The notes under the pieces: generated by a model
What the model was told of the DNA's origin: nothing
What the model saw: only the letters and a program-made list of their open reading frames with translations
The model's database searches: none
In this document: in pieces, positions 1 to 5,090 of the stretch
Numbering within the stretch: position 1 is the first letter of the stretch
Layout: each line of letters opens with the position of its first letter
Program-made: the position numbers and the translations under genes
DNA from: Lachnospiraceae bacterium
GTDB lineage: Bacteria; Bacillota; Clostridia; Lachnospirales; Lachnospiraceae
Assembly (NCBI GenBank): GCA_016297945.1
Contig: JAEDFR010000125.1
Span: 1-5,699 of the forward strand
Length of the DNA stretch: 5,699 bases
Direction of reading: 5' to 3'

Positions 1-413
1 AGGGCGTGCCTCTCCGGGTGGAGCTTGGCCCCAAGGACATCGAAAACGGCGTCTGCATGGCCGTCCGCCGGGACAACGGCGAGAAGATCTCCGTCCCCCT
101 GACGGATATCGCCGCCCGGCTCCCCCAGCTGCTGGACGAAGTGCAGCAGGGCCTTTACGACAAGGCAAAGAAAAACATGGACGACCACATCTACACGGCC
201 TACTCCCTGGAGGAGGCCAAGGAGCTGCAGGAGAAAAACGGCGGCTTCATCAAGACCATGTGGTGCGGCGACCTCCAGTGCGAGCTGGATATGAAGGAAA
301 AGGCCGGCATGTCTTCCCGCTGCATCCCCTTTGAGCAGGAGCATCTCAGCGACGTCTGCCCCTGCTGCGGCAAACCCGCCAAGCACATGATCTACTGGGG
401 CGTGGCCTATTAA
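1..413 (+). CDS. proS: Prolyl-tRNA synthetase, C-terminal part (5' end outside window)
   Basis: This cytoplasmic enzyme charges tRNA-Pro with proline. Only the last 137 codons are present; the frame is open from the first base (first full codon at 3), so GTG at 6 is not the start. The visible part begins in the anticodon-binding domain (GVPLRVELGPKD) and runs into the C-terminal domain typical of the archaeal/eukaryote-like ProRS class found in many Firmicutes. Cysteines in WCGDLQCE, SSRCIPF and CPCCGKPAK fit the zinc-binding module of that class, and the protein ends IYWGVAY with the expected terminal tyrosine. Full-length members have roughly 480 residues, so about 70% lies upstream. Base composition is clearly GC-rich compared with the middle of the window. 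It converges with the chromate operon. The assignment is confident; only the exact class label rests on memory of the family. Confidence 0.95.
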   Translation, partial: GVPLRVELGPKDIENGVCMAVRRDNGEKISVPLTDIAARLPQLLDEVQQGLYDKAKKNMDDHIYTAYSLEEAKELQEKNGGFIKTMWCGDLQCELDMKEKAGMSSRCIPFEQEHLSDVCPCCGKPAKHMIYWGVAY

Positions 414-428
414 TCAAATAAAAATTAC

Positions 429-460
429 TGCCGCCGCAGGAGTTTTCCCGCGGCGGCAGC
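429..460. terminator. GC-rich hairpin terminator between convergent genes
   Basis: A perfect 10-bp stem (CTGCCGCCGC at 429-438, GCGGCGGCAG at 451-460) encloses a 12-nt loop, 16 nt after the proS stop codon. On the minus strand the stem is followed by TAATTTTTATTT, so the U-tract is better for transcripts coming from the chromate operon and SLOG remnant. On the plus strand the downstream sequence is only moderately T-rich. It probably ends transcription from both sides. Confidence 0.8.
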
Positions 461-461
461 T

Positions 462-683
462 CATTTATCCGATATCTGCCAGATTTATCACTTTAAGTCC
501 TTGCTTTTTTGCGTAGTTGACCGTATAGACGGTGCCGCCCTGGCTCTCTGTCAGGTAACAGACACAGACACTGCTATGATCCACTAAATGTCGGTTGGGC
601 TTGTGCATACAGCCTTGTGTATATTTTTCGGAAGTATATGTAATTTTATCAGCCGATGCTTTGATCGATTCATAGACTTCTAT
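462..683 (-). pseudogene. Truncated SLOG-domain (DUF1273/YpsA-like) protein, C-terminal remnant
   Basis: Reading the minus strand from about 683, a frame without stops encodes EVYESIKASADKITY, then TSEKYTQGCMHKPNRHLVDH, then SSVCVCYLTESQGGTVYTVN and YAKKQGLKVINL, ending at a stop near 464. The GCMH..NR.LVDHS block and the GGT..TV.YA.K.GL block are what I know from the C-terminal half of DUF1273/YpsA-type SLOG proteins, which are predicted nucleotide-binding Rossmann-like proteins. Nothing upstream continues the family: the same frame runs antiparallel into chrA coding sequence, and there is no start codon with a ribosome binding site. I therefore call it a remnant of about 70 residues, cut at or near the stop codon of the second chromate gene (680-682). 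The exact last residues are uncertain because the stop lies in a short stretch I could place only to within a few bases. Confidence 0.75.
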
Positions 684-1243
684 GTTCCGTACACCGCCAT
701 GCCCGCTATTGCGGATATTACGATTAAAAGAATGGGCGACAGCTTTTTCTTTGCAAAATGCTTATATCCAAACATCGAAACGGCCAAAAGAGCGGTAATG
801 ATGATTGTTTGTACATTCAGTGTTACGGCTGAAATCGCTCCAAAGCAGTTTTCAAAGACCATATATATACCGGTTGCAAGTACAATACCGATAACACAGG
901 GTTTCAGACCGCGCAAAATCGCTTGAACATATTCGTTCTTCAAAACAGATTTCAGAAAGGCAGTTACCAACAGGATAATGATAAATGACGGAAGAACAAC
1001 AGCCAGCGTTGCCACGATTGCGCCAAGCAGGCCTGCCTGACTACTTCCAACATAGGTTGCCAGATTCACCATGATCGGTCCCGGTGTGCTTTCGCTGACC
1101 GCAATCATATAGGTCAGTGTTTCTTCGCTGAGCCAGCCATAAGAAAGCACCGCATCACGAATCAGCGGAATCGCGCCATAAGCACCGCCAAATGCAAAGC
1201 ATCCTACCTTCAAAAAGCCAAGAAAAAGATTCAGATATATCAT
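680..1243 (-). CDS. chrA: Chromate transporter, short-chain type, second subunit
   Basis: A 187-residue membrane protein of the CHR (chromate ion transporter) superfamily. Short-chain members work as pairs of roughly 190-residue proteins, one per half of the long ChrA, and export chromate. Visible hallmarks are the N-terminal FLKVGCFAFGGAYGAIPLI segment (about residues 10-27) and SESTPGPI (50-57), followed by several hydrophobic helices; about six membrane segments are expected. I chose ATG at 1243: AAAGGTGG lies 9 nt upstream, and this ATG overlaps the stop of the previous gene (ATGA). A longer reading from 1345 adds a non-homologous tail that is only the shadow of the neighbour. It is the last intact gene of the operon, translationally coupled to the one before. 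Its stop sits directly at the junction with the SLOG remnant, so the final residues (MAVYGT) may not be the original ones. Chromate is the family substrate; other oxyanions cannot be excluded. Confidence 0.9.
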   Translation of the reverse strand: MIYLNLFLGFLKVGCFAFGGAYGAIPLIRDAVLSYGWLSEETLTYMIAVSESTPGPIMVNLATYVGSSQAGLLGAIVATLAVVLPSFIIILLVTAFLKSVLKNEYVQAILRGLKPCVIGIVLATGIYMVFENCFGAISAVTLNVQTIIITALLAVSMFGYKHFAKKKLSPILLIVISAIAGMAVYGT

Positions 1244-1818
1244 TTTTTCGCACCACCTTTCTGCTCCGGTGCGCCATTTATCATAAAAATTGTCAGGCTG
1301 ACAACGGCGGCAATTAACATCAAACGGATGGAGGAAAAATCCCATGCAAAGATATTGCTACACAGCATAGCAATGCAGGAACAAGCCATTATTGTCCTGG
1401 GCAGTTTCTTTTTGGGCATTTTCTTAATCATTGTAATCGCCGCATCCAGAATCAGAATACCGACAGCGATTTTTATGCCCTTGAACGCATTTGCAATAAG
1501 GGTCAGCTCAAGGAAGTTATCCAGAAACATGGAAATCAAATAGATCACAACGAAGGACGGAAGGACGAGGCCGAAAGTTGCCACAAGTGCGCCAATAAAT
1601 CCGGATTTCTTATACCCGGTGTAGGTCGCACAGTTAATAGCGATGGGGCCAGGGGTTGACTCCGCAATGACGGTCGCATTCATCATTTCGTCATGGGTAA
1701 TCCATTGTTTTCTTTCCACGCAGTTGTTTTCAATCATGGAAATCATAGCATAGCCACCGCCAAAGGTGAACAAGCCAATCTTTGCAAAAGTGAGGAACAA
1801 ATCAAGTAAGATATTCAT
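1240..1818 (-). CDS. chrA: Chromate transporter, short-chain type, first subunit
   Basis: A 192-residue CHR-superfamily membrane protein, partner of the gene that follows. It shows LTFAKIGLFTFGGGYAMI (about 9-26), the family FGGG-Y motif, and AESTPGPIAINCATYTG (52-68), followed by hydrophobic helices and a short basic, polar tail (EQKGGAKK). I chose ATG at 1818 because AAGGAGGG lies 9 nt upstream and the first residues MNILLDLF match the usual CHR start; an in-frame ATG at 1848 would add ten residues (MRIQEGGRAR) that are translated ribosome binding site. It overlaps the regulator stop by ATGA and the second subunit start by ATGA, which implies coupled translation and equal stoichiometry. The two subunits differ clearly in sequence, as expected for a heteromeric antiparallel pair (family knowledge, compare the ywrA/ywrB arrangement in Bacillus). 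Confidence 0.9.
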   Translation of the reverse strand: MNILLDLFLTFAKIGLFTFGGGYAMISMIENNCVERKQWITHDEMMNATVIAESTPGPIAINCATYTGYKKSGFIGALVATFGLVLPSFVVIYLISMFLDNFLELTLIANAFKGIKIAVGILILDAAITMIKKMPKKKLPRTIMACSCIAMLCSNIFAWDFSSIRLMLIAAVVSLTIFMINGAPEQKGGAKK

Positions 1819-2144
1819 CCTTGCTCGCCCTCCTTCCTGTATTCGCATTGGCAGACCGTCATATCCCGATCAACAGCAAGGGATGCAGTTCTCATCAATT
1901 CAAACTGTTCGGCAAGGAAATCAACGGCATCCTGCAAAGGCAGATAATGTGTGTGGTAGCCATATTTTTCTCCATAAACCAAACCTGCGTCTTTCATCAC
2001 CTTCATGTGCTGAGAAATCGCAGATTCTGAGATACCAAACTTTTTGGAAAGAGAGCGCACACAATGCTTTCTTTCCAAGAGAGCCTGATATATTTTCAAA
2101 CGCATTGGCTCGCCCAGTGCTTTTAACATACGGTCAAGTTCCAT
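1815..2144 (-). CDS. ArsR/SmtB-type winged-helix regulator of the chromate operon
   Basis: A 109-residue cytoplasmic repressor-type protein. The N-terminal KALGEPMRLKIYQALL (8-22) is the typical ArsR opening. The helix-turn-helix spans about 29-51, with recognition helix SESAISQHMKVMKDAG (39-54), and the wing is YGEKYGYHTHYL (57-68). The alpha-3 metal motif of classic ArsR (ELCVCDL) is reduced to KHCVRSL, leaving one cysteine (C28). A second pair, C98-x-C100 (VCQCEY), sits at the C-terminus, so the inducer could be bound there or could be an oxidant such as chromate; this is inference. ATG at 2144 has AAAGGGG 7-8 nt upstream. It is the first gene of the operon, overlaps chrA, and probably represses its own promoter through the inverted repeat just upstream. 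Confidence 0.88.
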   Translation of the reverse strand: MELDRMLKALGEPMRLKIYQALLERKHCVRSLSKKFGISESAISQHMKVMKDAGLVYGEKYGYHTHYLPLQDAVDFLAEQFELMRTASLAVDRDMTVCQCEYRKEGEQG

Positions 2145-2155
2145 ATCAACACCCC

Positions 2156-2216
2156 TTTATTTCAGCGTTTACTTAATTATAGTACCAATTTTTATTTAAG
2201 TCAATGCTGAAATAAA
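2156..2216. promoter_or_regulatory. 21-bp inverted repeat flanking the promoter, probable operator
   Basis: Arms 2156-2176 and 2196-2216 match at 19 of 21 positions when one is reverse-complemented. The outer 11 bp (TTTATTTCAGC / GCTGAAATAAA) are perfect. The -35 box lies within the right arm, the -10 box begins at the inner end of the left arm, and the start of transcription falls inside the left arm. Two widely spaced half-sites around a promoter fit cooperative binding by the ArsR-type regulator. Binding is inferred from position only. Confidence 0.65.
2176..2204 (-). promoter_or_regulatory. Sigma-A promoter of the arsR-chrA-chrA operon
   Basis: On the minus strand, TTGACT (2199-2204) and TATAAT (2176-2181) are separated by exactly 17 bp. 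The start of transcription should fall near 2165-2170, giving a leader of about 20-25 nt before the ATG at 2144. Both boxes are near consensus, so this promoter would be strong unless repressed. Confidence 0.85.
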
Positions 2217-2226
2217 AGAGGTTCTA

Positions 2227-2242
2227 CGCGGCGTATGCCGCG
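2227..2242. repeat. Small GC hairpin
   Basis: CGCGGC (2227-2232) and GCCGCG (2237-2242) pair around a GTAT loop. There is no T-tract on either side, so it is not an obvious terminator. It stands out in AT-rich surroundings and is the first of three hairpins in 150 bp. Confidence 0.55.
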
Positions 2243-2252
2243 AAATTCCATA

Positions 2253-2275
2253 AAAACGGCTCTACTAACCGTTTT
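2253..2275. repeat. Short inverted repeat AAAACGG/CCGTTTT
   Basis: A 7-bp stem (2253-2259 with 2269-2275) has a 9-nt loop and is the second hairpin of the cluster. The T-run at the end of the right arm gives weak terminator character on the plus strand, and the A-run of the left arm does so on the minus strand. No gene reads into it from the left, because the operon promoter points away. Confidence 0.45.
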
Positions 2276-2312
2276 CATGCTGATTTGCAAAAAACCTTTG
2301 TTCAGAACGCAT

Positions 2313-2370
2313 TATAATAAATGTTGGGGTAGCTCGGCCTTTCGGCCTCGCTACCCCAACATTTATTATA
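2313..2370. repeat. Perfect 21-bp inverted repeat with inner GGCC stem, likely bidirectional terminator
   Basis: Arms 2313-2333 and 2350-2370 are perfectly complementary, with core GTTGGGGTAGC/GCTACCCCAAC and A/T-rich outer ends. Inside, GGCC (2336-2339) and GGCC (2344-2347) pair around TTTC, so the whole 58-nt unit folds into one long hairpin. The A-tract and T-tract flanks inside the stem allow it to stop RNA polymerase from both sides; it would end transcripts leaving the ligase gene. It is longer and more perfect than an ordinary terminator, so a role as a mobile-element end or replication hairpin remains possible. Confidence 0.7.
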
Positions 2371-2696
2371 GAACCACAAAAATCTGTTAGCTCTTTATTT
2401 TTGAATAATCTGAAATTGTTGTCAAAACGTTGTCACGAGGACTTTTCAATCCTAAAAAAACCAGCGTTTATGCGGGTTTTCAGCGTTTTTGGTATCATTC
2501 CAACTCATTTACCCTTATTTTACATACCGTGATATGGTATATAATTCGTACATTCTTTGCGTATCTTTTGATACGTTTTCCATTCTGTCCGTATCGTTCA
2601 AAACCTGGTGTACCCAAATTGTACCCAGATGAACTTATTTTTAATATAAACTAAATACTTTTGTTTTTCTGTTCACTTCTACATCCAAATGAATTA

Positions 2697-4562
2697 TTAA
2701 TGGATTCTAAAATTTCCTACGGATAAAGAATCTTCATCAAAATCAACGAATATTTCATCACCAGTATCGACAATACGCTCCATTGCTTTAAAATCAACTT
2801 TTCCATTGCTTGTCAAAAGCATCTTTTCAACAAAACGTATCTTGGACGGTATTTGTCTAGTTGATACATCAGGATTCGATAAGAACAATTTTTTTATAAT
2901 ATCATCCACAAGCACAACCTTTTGTTCTCTTGTAGTACATTTTTCTGTATCTACCACTACATTGGCAACTGGCATCACCCCATGTTTTTTTTCATCGCTA
3001 TAAGGACAGATAATACAGTGCAAAATATCTTTCCTAGTCTTAAAAAGATTTTCAATCTCATATGGCTTATATTTGTATCCATCATATCTTGTAAATGAAC
3101 GATCACTTCTTGCCAAAAATGTGATAATGCCATCTCTATTCATTCTTGCTATATCTTTTGTAAGTATATAGTCCTCGCCATCGTAGCTTTTATGTGGAAC
3201 TATCACTACATCATCTAGGATGCCAGGTGTCAAAGTTTTTGAAGAAATAACCAATTCGCCCTCTATATTATCCGATCCATCTTCAAATCTAATCATTTCT
3301 TTTGTCTCAGGATCAACTATCGCATAGGTTGTATACGGCAACGGTATTCCAACTGAATTTAAGTTATTATACTCATTATTTGCAAATGTTGAACAACCAC
3401 AACACTCTGACATACCATGACCTTTTGTTATCTTGTACTGACATCCACGCTCTTTTAAAAAATTATTTACCCCTTTCTCATCAACAATATCCATAGAATC
3501 TCCGCCATAAGTAATCATTGATAAGCATGATAAATCAGCCTTATTCAAAGCTTTATCATGCATCAATTGTACTAACCATGCAGGCGTCCCAATAATCACT
3601 TGCGGATTATGCTTTATAATTAACTTTCCTATGTCTGCTGGCTTAAACTCAGGAATCTGCACCATATTACAGCCATGGCAAAATCCAGAATGTGCAACAT
3701 TAACAATTCCATATGCCGCAAAGTATGGTAGCATATGTAAAGCTTTATCACCATCATTCATAGGCATTCTAGCAGGAATGGTATTATGAATGTATGCATT
3801 CAGATTCTCATGCGTTAGCGGAATTGCCTTTGGTTTTGTTCCACTTGTACCAGAAGAGTGAACTATTGCAACTATCCATTCTTCATCATATTCAATACCG
3901 CAAACACTGTTGTCATCATAATTCTTGATTTCAGTTTCGTAATCTATAATGTCTAATACAGACGTGGAAATTGCATCGTTAAAAGCCTTTTTCATCTTCT
4001 TCTGCTTTTTCATAGTTGCTAGTAATTCTGGCATTCCACCTAAATACATTTTTTCTTTAATGTACTCAATTTTTCCTATCTTTCCCATGGAAGTACTTGC
4101 AGATACTATAATTACATTATCAATTCCAAATTGTTTTATTTTGCTTTCCACAGGTTTAATCATTGCTAAATAGCATTGATCTAAAGAAATGATATATTCA
4201 ATCTTCTCAGATTCAATCAACGAAAATGTTTTTTCAGCACTGACCTGAAAGTCAGCACTATCTGGGCGTGGATCAATAAAATCTGATATTGCGCCTATCT
4301 TCGCAGCTGCATAGAACAGATATGCTGTTTCTGGAATATTCGGCATAAGAAATAGTATTCTCGTTTGAACTTTTACGCCTAAACCAACAAGAAAATTAGA
4401 TGCTATCTCTATATTCTTATAAAAATCTGTATATGTAATATGCGTACCATAATATGTAATAGCAATCTTATCCTTATGTTTAAAAGTCATCTCTTTCATA
4501 TAATCATAGATGTTTTTATGAGGAAATGAATAATCCAATAGGCTATCATCATAGTATTTCAT
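2697..4562 (-). CDS. AMP-forming adenylate ligase (ANL superfamily acyl-CoA synthetase-like), phase-variable start
   Basis: The enzyme should activate a carboxylic acid with ATP to an acyl-AMP and pass it to CoA or a carrier protein; the substrate is unknown. Counting from ATG 4562 (621 residues), the ATP-binding P-loop is VHSSGTSGTKPK at 234-245, the GHGMSECCG motif is at 381-389, the ribose-binding aspartate is in LTKDIAR (D470), the hinge region RSDR..RYDGYKYKPYEIE is at 485-504, and the catalytic lysine is in TSNGKVD (K588). All key residues are present, so the enzyme body looks intact. A lysine-rich segment at about 160-215 seems inserted compared with short acyl-CoA ligases. ATG 4562 lacks a ribosome binding site, and the conserved-looking frame continues upstream (GYPSVDKPW) into the GACA repeat, so the real start is probably ATG 4621 or 4615 when the repeat number is right. 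AT-rich composition unlike proS and guaA suggests transfer. No carrier protein or partner enzyme lies in the window. Confidence 0.9.
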   Translation of the reverse strand: MKYYDDSLLDYSFPHKNIYDYMKEMTFKHKDKIAITYYGTHITYTDFYKNIEIASNFLVGLGVKVQTRILFLMPNIPETAYLFYAAAKIGAISDFIDPRPDSADFQVSAEKTFSLIESEKIEYIISLDQCYLAMIKPVESKIKQFGIDNVIIVSASTSMGKIGKIEYIKEKMYLGGMPELLATMKKQKKMKKAFNDAISTSVLDIIDYETEIKNYDDNSVCGIEYDEEWIVAIVHSSGTSGTKPKAIPLTHENLNAYIHNTIPARMPMNDGDKALHMLPYFAAYGIVNVAHSGFCHGCNMVQIPEFKPADIGKLIIKHNPQVIIGTPAWLVQLMHDKALNKADLSCLSMITYGGDSMDIVDEKGVNNFLKERGCQYKITKGHGMSECCGCSTFANNEYNNLNSVGIPLPYTTYAIVDPETKEMIRFEDGSDNIEGELVISSKTLTPGILDDVVIVPHKSYDGEDYILTKDIARMNRDGIITFLARSDRSFTRYDGYKYKPYEIENLFKTRKDILHCIICPYSDEKKHGVMPVANVVVDTEKCTTREQKVVLVDDIIKKLFLSNPDVSTRQIPSKIRFVEKMLLTSNGKVDFKAMERIVDTGDEIFVDFDEDSLSVGNFRIH

Positions 4563-4621
4563 CCAAGGCTTATCTACTGAAGGATACCCTGTCTGTCTGT
4601 CTGTCTGTCTGTCATGAGCAT
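4563..4621 (-). other. Frame-switching leader: start codons, GACA repeat and unused ligase N-terminus
   Basis: On the minus strand ATG 4621 and the in-frame ATG 4615 (ATG CTC ATG) lead straight into the tetranucleotide tract. With the present repeat number this frame reads MLMTDRQTDRQGILQ and stops at TAG (4574-4576), 11 nt before ATG 4562 of the ligase. In the ligase frame the same DNA reads DRQTDRQT, then GYPSVDKPW, directly before MKYY, and is open up to a TGA at 4641-4643 without any usable start. One more GACA unit joins ATG 4621 to the ligase frame. The nearby leader stop might allow weak reinitiation at 4562. Confidence 0.8.
4589..4613 (-). repeat. Tetranucleotide repeat (GACA)6 at the ligase start
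   Basis: Exactly six CTGT units on the plus strand (4589-4612) plus one more C make a perfect 25-nt period-4 tract; on the coding strand it is GACA. It begins immediately after ATG 4615. A 4-nt unit inside coding sequence shifts the frame whenever the count changes, and any frame of the tract encodes the cycle T-D-R-Q with no stop, so switching is tolerated. Joined frames require 4, 7, 10 and so on units. Confidence 0.95.
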
Positions 4622-4633
4622 ATTTTTTTATAT

Positions 4634-4639
4634 CTCCTT
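4634..4639 (-). promoter_or_regulatory. Ribosome binding site AAGGAG deciding the ligase start
   Basis: AAGGAG lies 12 nt before ATG 4621 and 18 nt before ATG 4615, separated by an A-rich spacer with seven consecutive A residues on the coding strand. No comparable site precedes ATG 4562 (the 20 nt before it read CAGTAGATAAGCCTTGG-like sequence). This is the main sequence evidence that translation normally begins upstream of the repeat. Confidence 0.8.
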
Positions 4640-4657
4640 GTCAAGTATTTTTCACAA

Positions 4658-4666
4658 TTTATAGCA
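4658..4666 (-). promoter_or_regulatory. Possible extended -10 promoter for the ligase gene
   Basis: The minus strand shows TGCTATAAA, an extended -10 (TG-n-TATAAA), at the very end of the upstream winged-helix frame. No good -35 is visible at 17 bp. Transcription would start near 4650, giving a leader of about 30 nt that includes the AAGGAG site. The element shares the string TGTGCTATAA with the sequence at 4887-4896. Confidence 0.4.
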
Positions 4667-4886
4667 CATTCCAATAACCTCGCTTATTAGAACCCACACG
4701 CTCTATATATCCGTTTTTCTTAAGAAATGCTATGTTATTTTGAATTGCAGTTCTTCCTATTCCCACCTTGACCTCAAGCTGTGGCTGCGTAATATCCGGA
4801 TTATCTCTTATTAATTCCAAAATCTTAGCTTGTGTTGAATTCAGTTTTATTTTATCTGCCGGTTTATATGCCACTTTATCTGCCAC
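4659..4886 (-). CDS. Short winged helix-turn-helix protein, probably C-terminal remnant of a larger regulator/ATP-binding protein
   Basis: The 75-residue frame carries a winged HTH: LNSTQAKILELIRDNPDITQ (15-34), recognition segment GIGRTAIQNNIAFLKKNG (42-59) and wing YIERVGSNKRGYWNVL (60-75). I know this module as the C-terminal end of AlbA_2/AAA_4-type putative regulators in gut Firmicutes, where it follows a repetitive linker. Here the linker is visible as ADKVAYKPADKIK at residues 2-14. Translation would have to begin at GTG 4886, with no ribosome binding site and sitting on a TATAAT sequence, and upstream the frame reaches a stop at 4926-4928 without any family sequence. A truncated remnant is therefore more likely than a complete gene, although a small DNA-binding protein acting on the ligase promoter is possible. 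Its stop overlaps the putative ligase -10. Confidence 0.6.
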   Translation of the reverse strand: MADKVAYKPADKIKLNSTQAKILELIRDNPDITQPQLEVKVGIGRTAIQNNIAFLKKNGYIERVGSNKRGYWNVL

Positions 4887-4922
4887 ATTATAGCACAGGC
4901 GGCAGATAAAGTAGTATATAAA
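4863..4922. repeat. 22-bp inverted repeat around the start of the winged-helix frame
   Basis: Arm 4901-4922 matches the reverse complement of arm 4863-4884 at 20 of 22 positions, with the first 12 (GGCAGATAAAGT) identical; the spacer is 16 nt. The left arm is part of the linker coding repeat (ADKVAYK), so the right arm is an inverted copy of coding sequence placed outside the frame. This fits an inversion or hairpin-templated rearrangement that removed the 5' part of the gene. The spacer holds TGCTATAAT on the minus strand. Confidence 0.7.
4887..4895 (-). promoter_or_regulatory. Possible extended -10 box TGCTATAAT
   Basis: On the minus strand TATAAT (4887-4892) is preceded by TGC, an extended -10 sequence, in the loop of the 22-bp inverted repeat. 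A start of transcription near 4880 would lie downstream of GTG 4886, so it would not serve that start codon but could produce a transcript running into the ligase gene. No -35 match is evident. Confidence 0.35.
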
Positions 4923-5090
4923 TTTTTAAAAAAATCTCCCTTTTTACATTTGTGTGTTTTATAATATAGACAGATAAAATTCCAATTTAATGCAGTTCCG
5001 ATTTATTTTTGCTAAATAACATGCTTGACCACAAAAATGGGTTCGGTGTAAAAGACCTAAGTATAAACTTATTATAGGAGAAAATATGAT

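Larger units (their letters stand above)
2217..2696. other. Gene-poor intergenic stretch of about 480 bp
   Basis: No reading frame here has a recognisable product together with a ribosome binding site. A + strand open frame from a TTG at 2430 to 2654 has no family resemblance that I can see. The first 150 bp hold three hairpins listed separately; the rest is AT-rich, including an imperfectly repeated GTACCCA motif near 2610-2627. This stretch marks the change from the chromate operon to the AT-rich block and may contain an old recombination junction. Confidence 0.5.

Noticed and set aside
588..926. 112-codon + strand open frame
   Set aside because: It lies antiparallel to the second chromate gene and the SLOG remnant, has no ribosome binding site and resembles no family.
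1766..2176. 136-codon + strand open frame across the regulator
   Set aside because: It is antisense to the ArsR-type gene and its promoter, with no family match.
2313..2370. Terminal inverted repeats of an insertion sequence
   Set aside because: The arms are separated by 16 nt only and enclose no transposase; no target-site duplication was seen.
2430..2654. 74-codon + strand open frame from a TTG
   Set aside because: There is no ribosome binding site, an odd composition and no recognisable family. The minus strand here also gave only short frames with no integrase-like motifs.
4589..4613. CRISPR array or ordinary tandem repeat without function
   Set aside because: The unit is 4 nt with no spacers, so it is not CRISPR. 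A neutral repeat is possible, but its position directly after a start codon with a ribosome binding site argues for a role.
4886..4888. GTG/ATG as a true start of the winged-helix gene
   Set aside because: There is no ribosome binding site, and ATG 4888 is in another frame. The start is left uncertain.
4863..4922. Invertible promoter between inverted repeats
   Set aside because: The spacer is only 16 nt, too short for a recombinase-driven invertible segment, and no invertase gene is in view. Kept only as an inverted repeat.
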